NCBI GenBank assembly: GCA_021796315.1
Contig: JAJYOH010000050.1
Span: 1-18,393, forward strand
Reading direction: 5' to 3'
Length of the DNA: 18,393 nt
Source: Chloroflexota bacterium
GTDB taxonomy: Bacteria > Chloroflexota > Anaerolineae > Anaerolineales > Villigracilaceae
A program made the position numbers and the translations under genes. Position 1 is the stretch's first letter; every line of letters starts with the position of its first letter. The notes under the pieces were generated by a model that was given only the letters and a program-made list of their open reading frames with translations, ran no database searches and was not told the DNA's origin. Positions 6,109 to 14,484 of this stretch are shown here, piece after piece.

Positions 6109-7725
6109 TTAGAGATTTCCCTTGTGCAGATGATACATCTGGAGGGCAATTTGAAGATTGAGGCGGGATTGAGGGTCTGAAAGGTCGAGTTCGCAAAGAT
6201 CCTCAATCCGTTGGAGCCGATAAATCAAAGTGCTGCGGTGAATGTGCAATTGGCGAGCGGTCTCCAGCGCGTTGCTGCCTTGTCGAAGATAGGTCTCCAG
6301 CGTGGTGAGCAGGTTCCCACGACGTTCTTGTTCATGCTCGATCAGCCGCCTAATTTTCTGGCTGTAGACATTGTGGTTGCCATACTCGGCTGGCACATGG
6401 TAAAGCAGGTGCAGGTAACCCAAGGTCTGGAAAGCTACAACGCGCTGTTCTCCCCTCATCTGGCGTGCAATATTCATCGCCTCCCGCGCTTGATCATAAC
6501 TGAGCCTTAAGGCCAGCGGGTCTTTGACAACCTGGCCCAGACCAACCCACAGATCGGGGTGGATGGCCGTGATTTTCTCAGCCAGCGCCAGAACGCTATT
6601 GGAATCGGTCTCCGCCACGGCCACGATGTCGTTGCCAAATGGGCTCATCAGTATCCTTTGGGAGGTAGTTAGGGGAAGCAGTTGACGCATCAGGTCCGGT
6701 GGCCGCTCGGTGCAGGCATGGCCTGCCCCAATTACCAGAACCTGTTGAGACTGACGGAAATCCAGTCCAAACTGTTCCCCTCGATGCCAGAGCGCGACCT
6801 TGTCCTCGAAGCCATCCTGGAGTAAACGAGTCAGGAAATCTCCCTTCAGCCGATTCTCTGTTTCCTGTATAGCCTGTTCCCGCAACATGATCAAGGCAGC
6901 AATTGTTGCGGCGTTCTCAATAGCCATTCTGTCCATTTCACCCAGTGGACGGGTGCCGGCAATCAGCCAAGTGTAGCCGTAGATCTCCCCCCCAACCACG
7001 ATGGGGGCCACAATTCGCTCCATTGTCATACCTGCTTCAGGAGTGGGGGCGATATGTAAAGGCTGCCTGGCTGCCCGGAGTCGGGCCAAGTCTCCACGGC
7101 GCTCCAATTCAATCACCAGCGCGGGCGGTGTTCGCATTTGAAAAATGCTGTCTTCGCGGGCTCGATCTGTCTGACCCCATTCGGCATAGGCCAGTAGTTC
7201 AAAGTCAGGTGATTCGATGGTCACCGCTCGTTCCACTAGTTCAGCCAGAGTACGGGCCAGTTCAGAAAGCCCGCCGCCATCCAGCACCAGTTGAGTCAGC
7301 ATACGGTGAAAACGGGAAGCCCGCTGGAGGAGAACGAATTGCTGATTGATAATTCGCGAGTTGATTGGTTCGGCGACGTCAACAAGAGGCAGTTTCCAGG
7401 GCGCCTCAATAATAGGCAAATCCAGCTCATCGGCCACGGCAATCATCTCCGCGGGGACACACTCGATATATTCACCCACAGATATCAGTAACCCGGCCAC
7501 TTCTTTTGCGTTCAGCGCACGCACAAATTCTTGGCGAAATTCCACGTCCTTGACAAGGGAGAGAGCAGTTGTGAGCACCAATTCACCACCTCGCAGCCAA
7601 TTTGGCGCGTCGGGAACGTCAATGGCGTGCGCCCAGCGGATGGGACGGTTGAGTCCCGCCTGCCCGGCTACCACCCGGCAGTCTTTGAAGACTTCCAATT
7701 GAAGGGCCTCACCGACTGTGTACAT
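6109..7725 (-). CDS. PucR-family transcriptional regulator
   Basis: A 538-residue regulator with the PucR layout: an N-terminal PucR domain (about residues 8-125, with RPIRWAHAIDVPD and GGELVLTTALSL), a central GAF/GGDEF-like region, and a C-terminal helix-turn-helix around residues 488-510 (ETARQLHIHRSTLIYRLQRI, the family's DNA-binding signature). Founding members activate purine catabolism; relatives control other nitrogen-compound or amino-acid catabolic genes. AAGGA lies upstream of the ATG at 7725. It is transcribed towards kal and sits directly before it, so it probably senses a pathway amino acid and controls the lysine-fermentation/transport operon. It begins 47 bp after the CoA-transferase stop and may be co-transcribed with it. 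The effector is unknown. Confidence 0.9.
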   Translation of the reverse strand: MYTVGEALQLEVFKDCRVVAGQAGLNRPIRWAHAIDVPDAPNWLRGGELVLTTALSLVKDVEFRQEFVRALNAKEVAGLLISVGEYIECVPAEMIAVADELDLPIIEAPWKLPLVDVAEPINSRIINQQFVLLQRASRFHRMLTQLVLDGGGLSELARTLAELVERAVTIESPDFELLAYAEWGQTDRAREDSIFQMRTPPALVIELERRGDLARLRAARQPLHIAPTPEAGMTMERIVAPIVVGGEIYGYTWLIAGTRPLGEMDRMAIENAATIAALIMLREQAIQETENRLKGDFLTRLLQDGFEDKVALWHRGEQFGLDFRQSQQVLVIGAGHACTERPPDLMRQLLPLTTSQRILMSPFGNDIVAVAETDSNSVLALAEKITAIHPDLWVGLGQVVKDPLALRLSYDQAREAMNIARQMRGEQRVVAFQTLGYLHLLYHVPAEYGNHNVYSQKIRRLIEHEQERRGNLLTTLETYLRQGSNALETARQLHIHRSTLIYRLQRIEDLCELDLSDPQSRLNLQIALQMYHLHKGNL

Positions 7726-7772
7726 CTCAATCCTTAGACCAAGTCAAGACCTCGTTCGATAGGTTTGTTGAG

Positions 7773-8981
7773 TCAATTTTTACGTGATGAGACGGTAATC
7801 ACTTTTTCAGATAACAAAGCATTGATCTCAGTAGCTGAGAAGTTTAGCTCCTCCAAGACTTTTTGAGTGTGCTCGCCGAGTACGGGTGGTGGAGCAGAAA
7901 TTTTTGCCGGTGTTTTGGATAGTTTGGCAACCGGCCCCACCAGTGGGACGGGACTATCCCCTATGCGCCTCACTTCCTGGACCATGTGGCGGGACACCGC
8001 TTGTGGATGGTTCAGCGCTGTCGGGATATCATTGATCGGTCCTACAGGGATGCCTTGTTCTTCCAACATGGCAATCCACGCGGCGGTGGGCTGTGAGCGG
8101 AAAACCGCCTGCAATAACGGAATCAACTCCCGGCGGTGTGAGACGCGTCCGGGATTGGTCTGGAAGCGTTCGTCGGCCCACAGGTCCGGCCTGTTTGCCG
8201 CGTTGCACAGAATTTGATATTGTCGGTCATTGCCAACGCCGAGCGCCAAATATCCATCTGCTGTTTGAAATACTTCGTAGGGAACGATGTTGGGGTGCGC
8301 ATTGCCGTAACGCTCGGGAGGTTTTTCGGAGACGAGATAATTTTGTCCCACGTTGGCCAGCCAGCCAAGTTGCGAATCAAAAAGGGAAACATCAATTAAT
8401 TGACCTTCGCCTGTTTTTTCGCGGTGATGGAGCGCGGCCAGAATTGCGTGGCTGGCATACATGCCGGCAGTAATATCCACGATTGCCACACCCACTTTGT
8501 AAGGAGGCCCATCCACAGGCCCGGTGATGGACATCAATCCACCTTCCGCTTGAATAATGAAATCATAGCCTGGGAGCGATTGATTCGGGCCGTTCTGTCC
8601 ATAACCGGTGATACTGCAATAAATGAGACCGGGATTTATTTTGGAAAGCGATTCGTAATCCAACCCGAACTTTGCCATACAGCCGACTTTGAAATTTTCC
8701 ACAAGCACATCAGCTTTTTCCGAGAGGCGGCGCGCGATGGCCTGACCTTTAGGGTTTTTTAGATTAAGTGTGAGACTGCGTTTGTTGCGATTGACACTCA
8801 AGTAGTATGCGCTTTCGCCATCCAGCCAGGGAGGTCCCCACTGACGTGTGTCGTCACCATTGAGGCTTTCGATCTTGATGACCTCCGCGCCGAAATCTGC
8901 GAGCAACATGGTGCAATATGGCCCCGCTAACACCCTGGAAAAATCAAGAACGCGAATGCCTGAAAGCGCAGAGTTGGACAT
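7773..8981 (-). CDS. CaiB/BaiF family CoA-transferase, SUGCT-like
   Basis: A 402-residue class III CoA-transferase of normal length. Diagnostic stretches are LSGIRVLDFSRVLAGPYCTM near the start, GDDTRQWGPP at 42-51, SVNRNKRSL at 62-70 and ITGYGQNGP at 124-132. The expected catalytic aspartate lies at Asp169 (VAIVDIT), the position that carries the acyl anhydride in the family. Overall it resembles succinyl-CoA:glutarate CoA-transferases, so a dicarboxylate or short acyl substrate is plausible; in this context it could also recycle CoA from fermentation products. The start at 8981 has AAGGA seven bases upstream and fits the family N-terminus; an in-frame ATG at 9056 has a poorly spaced RBS. 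A broken acyl-CoA dehydrogenase lies upstream. Confidence 0.88.
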   Translation of the reverse strand: MSNSALSGIRVLDFSRVLAGPYCTMLLADFGAEVIKIESLNGDDTRQWGPPWLDGESAYYLSVNRNKRSLTLNLKNPKGQAIARRLSEKADVLVENFKVGCMAKFGLDYESLSKINPGLIYCSITGYGQNGPNQSLPGYDFIIQAEGGLMSITGPVDGPPYKVGVAIVDITAGMYASHAILAALHHREKTGEGQLIDVSLFDSQLGWLANVGQNYLVSEKPPERYGNAHPNIVPYEVFQTADGYLALGVGNDRQYQILCNAANRPDLWADERFQTNPGRVSHRRELIPLLQAVFRSQPTAAWIAMLEEQGIPVGPINDIPTALNHPQAVSRHMVQEVRRIGDSPVPLVGPVAKLSKTPAKISAPPPVLGEHTQKVLEELNFSATEINALLSEKVITVSSRKN

Positions 8982-9095
8982 GCTAATCCTTTTGATTTTC
9001 AGACTCGAACGGATTTCCTGCCAAAAATTATCTGACAGGCTGTTGCAGCTCTCCATGCCTTGTTTCTAATAGCCAGAAAAACTTTTAGGTTCTTT

Positions 9096-9431
9096 CTAAG
9101 AATGCCAGGCCTTCTCATCGTAGGCGGGAAGTTCGCATCGCAATAGACTATCGGTGCGGTAGCCGAGCGCATAACCGGCCTGCATCAATTGATGGATTTC
9201 ACTGGTGCCTTCGTAAATGACTGTGCCGCGGGTGTTGCGCAGATAGAGTTCCACATTGTGTTCGTCGCTGTAGTCGTATGCACCATGGATTTGAATAGCT
9301 TCGTTGGCGGCATCGAAGGAAGCATCCGCGGCAAACCATTTGAGCAGGGAGGTTTCCTTCGTGTTGCAGGTGTCCTGATTCTTCATCCAGTCGACTTGAG
9401 CACCATCAAGCGCCCATCTCGACTGCGCCAC
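9096..9431 (-). pseudogene. C-terminal remnant of an acyl-CoA dehydrogenase
   Basis: Only about 111 residues remain of a family usually 380-400 long. They cover the C-terminal helical domain: [20 protein letters not shown], then [30 protein letters not shown] and a tail ending [13 protein letters not shown]. The catalytic glutamate region (IYEGTSE, Glu74 of the fragment) survives, but the FAD/acyl-binding N-terminal two-thirds are absent. The open frame upstream runs only 12 non-homologous codons to a TAG at 9468-9470, which is also the stop of the paiB-like gene, so a deletion fused the two loci. The only in-frame start is GTG at 9431, with no RBS. One glycine of the usual GGYGYS-type motif has become Asp, consistent with relaxed selection. 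Not expected to be active. Confidence 0.85.
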
Positions 9432-9467
9432 GTAGTGGAAGAAGCAATCCCATGGTTCAACGAGGGA

Positions 9468-10127
9468 CTACTTCATTTCTCGCAGCGACATGTCCATTTT
9501 TTCTGGGCGATTATGACGCATTGCATTTGCAATGCCATGAGATAAATCATCGGAACGCTTTTCAAGCTCAACAATGATATTCTGATGATCTTCATTGTCA
9601 CGATTTTGGCTAAGTTTGAAATTCGCATCCAGCCGCGTGACTTTGATCTGAAATCCGACCGTTCTCTTCATTAGGCTCATTACAAAATCCTGCGGCAATG
9701 TCTCCAGTCGGTATTCGGAATGTGGGTTACTGCCCGTCTCTTGTTTCGCGACCAGACGTTGTAACATGGCTTGGTATTCGTCATAGTCGCTGACGATACG
9801 CGGATTACCATACGCATGCACACTTATATAATTCCACGTCGGCACATTGACATGGTTGTACCAGGTGGGAGAAATATAGGTATGTGCGCCTTGAAAAATG
9901 ACCAGCACTTCGGGATTCTTTTCAAAGGATTTCCAGAGTGGGTTGGCTTCGGACATATGCCCGTTTATATAAATAGCCCCATCATCGTCTGTAATGACTT
10001 CCATCAAGAAATGGCCGGCGATTGACCTTTCTCCATCATATGCAACCAAAGTAGCAAATTCATTCTGACACATAAATGCCACGATCTTTTGTCGGTCTTC
10101 TTCACGATAATGTTTTGGGGTGTACAT
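9468..10127 (-). CDS. PaiB/FMN-binding negative transcriptional regulator-like protein
   Basis: A 219-residue split-barrel flavin-binding protein of the PaiB family (PF04299). The hallmark YISPTWY...VPTWNYISVHAYG is visible around residues 83-106, preceded by GHMSEANPLWKSF. Family members bind FMN; Bacillus PaiB was described as a regulator of protease and sporulation genes, but many homologues act only as flavoproteins and have no obvious DNA-binding domain. The ATG at 10127 is chosen because AGAGGAG lies seven bases upstream; an earlier in-frame ATG at 10157 lacks this. The stop directly abuts the deletion that removed most of the acyl-CoA dehydrogenase. No functional link to the lysine genes is evident. 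Confidence 0.85.
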   Translation of the reverse strand: MYTPKHYREEDRQKIVAFMCQNEFATLVAYDGERSIAGHFLMEVITDDDGAIYINGHMSEANPLWKSFEKNPEVLVIFQGAHTYISPTWYNHVNVPTWNYISVHAYGNPRIVSDYDEYQAMLQRLVAKQETGSNPHSEYRLETLPQDFVMSLMKRTVGFQIKVTRLDANFKLSQNRDNEDHQNIIVELEKRSDDLSHGIANAMRHNRPEKMDMSLREMK

Positions 10128-10194
10128 ATTTGACTCCTCTGCAAAAAGGGCAGCCAACTCCCCTCAAAACGGCAAAAGTTTATAGAATGGGCAT

Positions 10195-10444
10195 ATGTTC
10201 AGAAAAAACACTAAAACACCAGCAACCCGCACTGATCAGTGCCGCAAGCGAACTGCCCGAAAAACAACGCACCCGACTTGTGAATTCATGGGCAGACACA
10301 TTCTATCATGAATTATTTTTACCACATTGACGAAGCAGTTTTTGCGTTCTTACAGGAGTGGCCTCGCGTCCGAATGTGCCGGTGAATGCGCTGGTCGGAT
10401 CGGAAACCATGAAAGCCAGAGGTTCGCAACCGAATCACTCATAA
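10195..10444 (+). pseudogene. N-terminal remnant of a DDE transposase (IS1182-like)
   Basis: A decayed plus-strand gene beginning at ATG 10195 (MFRK). A one-base loss in the following A run shifts the frame. The next frame reads LKHQQPALISAASELPEK, then RTRLVNSWADTFYHELF, to TGA at 10328; it continues after the stop with FCVLTGVASRPNVPVNALVG and SETMKA before TAA at 10442. The phrases LISAASELPE, SWADTFYHE and SRPNVPVN-LVG are typical of the N-terminal DUF772 domain of IS1182/IS5-group transposases. The catalytic DDE domain and a recognisable inverted-repeat end are missing. Only about 80 of roughly 450-500 residues remain. Confidence 0.75.
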
Positions 10445-10852
10445 TGTGACAGAGGTCTGCCTCACACGGTATATATCCAATATATGGGTATAAATTCAGG
10501 CCTAAATTAGACTGGGTTTGTCTAAATTCCTAATGAAATCATAACAGACGGAGTGTCGTTATCCGCCCGTTTGCCTTTAACCATGTAGTTTGTAGTAAAA
10601 AGTTTGTACGGTTATACTTAAGTTGTGAAAAGCAAACCAGAACCCATTGATTTTCAAGCTCTAAAGTCGGAAACACGACTTCTTGCAGACCGACAATTTG
10701 CTTTTTCAAAAGAAAGAATATATCGTTCAACCAGGCGGTGTCGGGATCTATCTCACGGAGCTACAACCGGCTTGATCTCCTCCCAGGTTCTGCCTCTGTC
10801 AACTGTTTGAACGAGCGATTTGACTAGCGTTGCTAGCTACTGCCCAGCCGGT
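10445..10852 (+). other. Gene-poor stretch with palindromes and a possible leaderless ORF fragment
   Basis: No intact gene is supported. Two inverted repeats occur: an imperfect 21-bp AT-rich palindrome at 10472-10492 (arms 7 of 8 matched) and TTAGAC/GTCTAA at 10507-10512/10520-10525; either may be a leftover of an insertion-sequence end. A GTG-started frame at 10625-10810 encodes 61 residues beginning MKSKPEPIDFQALKSETRLL. I do not recognise it; it looks protein-like for about 35 residues and then changes character, as a gene truncated or frameshifted there would. A short LNERFD reading near 10810 could be part of the comM remnant that follows, but this is uncertain. Confidence 0.5.
10590..10618 (+). 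promoter_or_regulatory. Candidate promoter for a leaderless GTG transcript
   Basis: TTGTAG (10590-10595) and TATACT (10613-10618) are spaced by 17 bases. The -10 is one mismatch from consensus; the -35 matches only in TTG. The expected transcription start, about seven bases past the -10, coincides with the GTG at 10625, so any message would be leaderless. Confidence 0.35.
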
Positions 10853-11243
10853 GTTGAGGTCTAGGAAGGTGGACTGTCCATCCCAGTTAATCAGCGCCCG
10901 TTTGGGAGAAGCCTCAGATGTGATCCGTAGTCGTGTGCAGGCTGCGCGTGATCGTTAGGCTACCCGATTCACGAATCTAGATTCCCGAAAAACCAAGACG
11001 ATTTCACCGAATGTTGTAGCAAATGCTGACATGCGCGTCGCGGAGATCTGCCAGTTCTGCAAGCTGGATGAATCAGGCAAGAGCTTGATCCGTGCTGCGA
11101 TGGGACAAATGAATTTATCGGCGCGCGGATATCATCGCGTGCTCAAGCTTGCGCGCACCATCGCGGACCTGGCAGGGAGCGAGGAGATCCAGTCCGCGCA
11201 TCTGGCAGAGGCGTTGCAATACAGGCCAAGGATAATGATGTAA
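10853..11243 (+). pseudogene. comM: C-terminal remnant of comM/yifB (Mg-chelatase-like AAA protein)
   Basis: The last 71 codons from 11031 ([20 protein letters not shown], later [20 protein letters not shown] and AEALQYRP) match the C-terminus of ComM/YifB, a AAA+ helicase-type protein involved in natural transformation. Upstream in the same frame homology continues (VDCPSQLISARLGEASDVIR, then RVQAARDR), broken by TAG at 10956-10958 where the family usually has Gln. Before that, VEV at 10853-10861 is in another frame, so there is also a frameshift near 10862. The N-terminal domain and the ATPase Walker motifs are missing. It is clearly a dead fragment, about 390 of an expected 1,500 bp. Confidence 0.85.
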
Positions 11244-11397
11244 TGCAGGTGTGTCGGGATTTCATATAGAAGCTTATGTGAAGACCTGATCAAATCCATG
11301 GAACATGGTTCTCTACTTGTATAAGAATAAAATCCCTTTGCACTTATTTTTAGGTGACGATTGTCATTGCGTGGGGGGCATAAAAACAGTAAAATAA

Positions 11398-11417
11398 ATT
11401 GTGTAATAATGCACAAT
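11398..11417. promoter_or_regulatory. ATTGTG-N8-CACAAT inverted repeat upstream of the histidine kinase
   Basis: Perfect 6-bp arms (11398-11403, 11412-11417) around eight AT-rich bases, ending 27 bp before the kinase ATG. The size and symmetry suit a dimeric regulator site, and its position near the expected promoter would allow repression or autoregulation. It does not match the FNR (TTGAT-N4-ATCAA) or CRP (TGTGA-N6-TCACA) consensus. The 201-bp gap otherwise shows no convincing -35/-10 pair. Confidence 0.45.
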
Positions 11418-11444
11418 ATTGCTATTGCTCTCTAAGAGCCTTCA

Positions 11445-13538
11445 ATGGTTTTTATCTATTTTATTAATGGATTGTGCTTTGGGGGATTGGGGCTGGCTGC
11501 TTATTTGCAACTTCGCCAGAGTGGGGATTTTGCGCTCAAGAAACAGCTTCCATGCCTGGCCGCTTTTGGATTCGTCAACGGTATCACCAGTTGGATCGAC
11601 ATGTTCCTGGTAGGTGGGAGTGTCGAAGAGTATTTACAGATTTTGAAAATCCTGCGGATGATCGTCCAGCCTCTCAGCGGTCTGCTGCTTTTGATATTTG
11701 GTTGGCGCATCCTGAAAGACCTTACGCCGCTTCCAGCCTGGACAATATTCATTCCCGGCATTTTGATCGTTCCGATCTCGTATGTCATTACCTATGCGGC
11801 TACAACCTTTATCACACCGTCGCCTATCGAGATCCCAATCGACATTTGGTCAAGATACCTGCTTTATCTTCCGGGCAGTATTCTGGCCGGCATCGGTTTT
11901 CTGCGTCAGGCAAGTGCCCAGCGAAAATTGGGTCTGCCGGACGTCGCTGGCCTGATGCTTGGGACCGGCCTGGCATTTTTGTTTGAAGCCTTCGTGGTGG
12001 GTTTGATCGTTCCGGCGGCGCCTTTTGGCCCTGCCTCTTATTACAACTATGATCGCGTAATCAATAATGCCTTTACCGGGGAGCAGGCTGGCACGTTGTC
12101 ATCCTACGGGTTAATGACCCCCTGGTTGGATTACCAACGCGTCCTGGAAGTAACCGGCCTGCCAATTCAGTTTTGGAGATTGCTCTCTGCTTTTACCGTA
12201 ACGTTTTTCATGGTACGAGGTCTCGGCGTATTTGAGGCGCTTCGGAAACGGCAACTCAAAGCCTTGGAGATTGAACGTGACCGGGCCCAAAAAGCCACGA
12301 TTGACGCTCAGATTGCAGCGCGGCAGATCGCCGAAACCTGGACCGATGTGCTGGTCAGCATCAACCGGCAGATCGCAGAGTTGGATGATGTCGATAGTAT
12401 CTTGCTTTATGTCGTTGAAAATGCCAGGAAATTATTGCGCTCGGATTTTGTGGGGCTGGCTTTGTTCAACGACACATATTCCTCTCTTGAGCTAAAGTGT
12501 CTATCCAAATTGGATCAGATCGAGCTTGTACGGACGCCTGTATCAATCCATAACCAGTTGATTATCGATACCTTGCAGTCCACACGCTCATACCGTTCTC
12601 TGGGGCATGAAGCTCCGGAAACGTTTAATCAATTGGGCTTTGATTTCAAGAACGCAATGCAGGCGATCGCGATTGTTTCTCTGGCCGTGGATAACCATCC
12701 TATCGGGGGGATTTGGATCGCCAGGCACGAGGCAAAACCTTATTCGGAGACAGATCTGATCTGGTTGGAGTGCATGGCTGACCAGGTGGTGATCGCAATT
12801 CAGCATGGCCTGATGACATCGCAACTGCAGTCGTTATCGGTTACCGAAGAGAGAGCCCGTATTGCCCGGGAGATGCATGATGGCCTAGCCCAGGTGCTGG
12901 GTTACTTGAATCTTGAAGTTCAGACTCTTGACGCATTACTCAAGCAAGGTCGCCAAGTGGCAATGGAGGCAGAGCTTTCGCAAATGCGCGCTGCGATCCA
13001 GGTCGCGAATGCGGACGTCCGCGAAAATATCCTTAGCTTGCGAACGACGCTTGCTAATGAGAAAGGTCTGGCATCTGCCATCGAAGAATATTTGCAGGAA
13101 TTTGGAATTCAGACCGGGATGGAGACCAAATTCCAGAATGAAATAAACGGGGATCTGAACCTTGCGTCCTTGGCGGAGGTGCAGTTGGTTTGCATTCTTC
13201 AGGAAGCCTTGGCAAATGTCCGCAAGCATGCTCATGCCTCTCACGTGAAGGTTCTGATTAGCAGGAATTACCAAGATGACGGCGAATATCTGTGCATGCA
13301 GGTTGTGGATGACGGAATCGGTTTTGTGGCTCGAGAATCGAAATGCAGTTTTGGTCTCAAGACCATGAAAGAGAGGGCAGGCAGTGTCCATGGGAATGTA
13401 ACAATCCAATCATCACCGGGAAAGGGAACCCGAGTGGAATGCATCCTGCCTTGCCTGCTACAGGATAATTTGGAAAGAAACCATAATTGGGTCCTTGACC
13501 GGCCAAAAACCCTGTTTTCTGATCGAGGAAAGCCATAA
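11445..13538 (+). CDS. Membrane-bound sensor histidine kinase with GAF domain (HisKA_3 type)
   Basis: A 697-residue sensor kinase. The first ~262 residues are a membrane domain with about seven helices and two longer loops (near 120-137 and 193-243); I do not recognise a named sensor domain there. A short coiled stretch (265-300) leads to a GAF-like domain (about 305-455). The dimerisation/phosphotransfer motif EERARIAREMHDGLAQ places the phospho-accepting His at 478, as in NarX/LiaS/DegS-type kinases. The ATPase part shows the N-box QEALANVRKHAHA (586-598), DDGIGF (622-627) and FGLKTMKERAG (636-646). ATG 11445 is the first start after an in-frame TAA three codons upstream; its RBS is weak. 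It lies one base before dmsC and is separated from its likely partner regulator by that gene. It probably senses a respiratory signal such as quinone state or an electron acceptor (inference). Confidence 0.92.
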   Translation: MVFIYFINGLCFGGLGLAAYLQLRQSGDFALKKQLPCLAAFGFVNGITSWIDMFLVGGSVEEYLQILKILRMIVQPLSGLLLLIFGWRILKDLTPLPAWTIFIPGILIVPISYVITYAATTFITPSPIEIPIDIWSRYLLYLPGSILAGIGFLRQASAQRKLGLPDVAGLMLGTGLAFLFEAFVVGLIVPAAPFGPASYYNYDRVINNAFTGEQAGTLSSYGLMTPWLDYQRVLEVTGLPIQFWRLLSAFTVTFFMVRGLGVFEALRKRQLKALEIERDRAQKATIDAQIAARQIAETWTDVLVSINRQIAELDDVDSILLYVVENARKLLRSDFVGLALFNDTYSSLELKCLSKLDQIELVRTPVSIHNQLIIDTLQSTRSYRSLGHEAPETFNQLGFDFKNAMQAIAIVSLAVDNHPIGGIWIARHEAKPYSETDLIWLECMADQVVIAIQHGLMTSQLQSLSVTEERARIAREMHDGLAQVLGYLNLEVQTLDALLKQGRQVAMEAELSQMRAAIQVANADVRENILSLRTTLANEKGLASAIEEYLQEFGIQTGMETKFQNEINGDLNLASLAEVQLVCILQEALANVRKHAHASHVKVLISRNYQDDGEYLCMQVVDDGIGFVARESKCSFGLKTMKERAGSVHGNVTIQSSPGKGTRVECILPCLLQDNLERNHNWVLDRPKTLFSDRGKP

Positions 13539-13539
13539 C

Positions 13540-14460
13540 ATGAATGTGCGAGAATGGGCCTTGCCAGTTTACACGATATTAATGCAACTATCCGAGGGGA
13601 CGATTTTGATGTTGTGGATAGTGCGTGCCGCCAACATGTCTCGCTTGGGACAAGTTGCCATAAACCGCATCGTGAAGATCCCCATTGTGATCATCTTTCT
13701 TACTACTCTCGTAGCAATGACTGGGGCGCATTTTCACTTGAGCAGGCCGTTCCATTCGTTCCTGGCGGTGCTTAACTTTCATTCATCTTGGTTAAGCCGC
13801 GAGATCGTTTTTACGTTGCTTTTCTCTGTGACGCTAGGGTGTTTGCTTTGGTTGCACTGGTTTGCGTCCGGGAATGTCTGGGTGATCTCTGTCTTCGGCT
13901 GGCTTGCGATTCTGCTTGGGATCGTCATGATCTATTGCATGTCGCAGATTTATCTTCTTCCAACGCAGACGGCCTGGAATTCCCCGGTGACGATCTTATC
14001 TTTCTACGTAACCATGTTCATCCTGGGATCAATTGCTCTGCCTGCCATCCTGCTGATTGATCTATCCTTCTCAACCGTGCTGGAATTGGAGCAATTAGAA
14101 CAACGTACGTTGATTGTTCGCCAGGTTTTGATCCGGTCGACTTATGCTTCGGCTATCGCATGGATAACCATGGTCGTACTGAATATCTACCAGATTTCGA
14201 TACTGCGCATGGGAGATCAATGGGCGCAAACCAGTTTTGAGTTATTGACAAGCCTGTATTTGCCCTTACTGGCCATGCGGCTTATGCTTCCGCTTGCTGG
14301 CATCGTTTGGCAGGCGATCTCAGTCTTCAGGGTGATTAGAGGCAACCGGGATGTCAAGGAACTGATGATTCCGGTCTACAGTGCTTGTATTTCCGTGCTG
14401 GTCGGAGAGATCCTTGGCAGGTTTCTTTTTTATGCAACGCATATTCGTATCGGCATATAG
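13540..14460 (+). CDS. dmsC: dmsC, DMSO reductase-type membrane anchor subunit
   Basis: A 306-residue, eight-helix-type membrane protein of the DmsC family (PF04976), slightly longer than E. coli DmsC. It begins MNVREWALPVYTILMQLSEG, keeps the HLSRPFHSFLAVLNFHSSWLSREI pattern (as HLG-P-RA-N-LNR-SxLS-EI in relatives) near residue 67, and ends with GEILGRFLFYATH near 290. In the family this subunit anchors the DmsAB dimer and oxidises menaquinol, passing electrons to DmsB. The start at 13540 is one base after the kinase stop, with GAGGA upstream; an in-frame ATG at 13495 lies inside the kinase gene. Its place between kinase and response regulator genes is unusual. A polysulfide-reductase-type NrfD anchor is less likely because the DmsC spacing is kept. 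Confidence 0.85.
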   Translation: MNVREWALPVYTILMQLSEGTILMLWIVRAANMSRLGQVAINRIVKIPIVIIFLTTLVAMTGAHFHLSRPFHSFLAVLNFHSSWLSREIVFTLLFSVTLGCLLWLHWFASGNVWVISVFGWLAILLGIVMIYCMSQIYLLPTQTAWNSPVTILSFYVTMFILGSIALPAILLIDLSFSTVLELEQLEQRTLIVRQVLIRSTYASAIAWITMVVLNIYQISILRMGDQWAQTSFELLTSLYLPLLAMRLMLPLAGIVWQAISVFRVIRGNRDVKELMIPVYSACISVLVGEILGRFLFYATHIRIGI

Positions 14461-14484
14461 AAAGTTTGATGAGCAGGATTAATC

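Noticed and set aside
8982..9056. Longer CoA-transferase start at 9056
   Set aside because: AAGG is only one base from that ATG and the extra 25 residues have no family counterpart; 8981 has a well-placed AAGGA.
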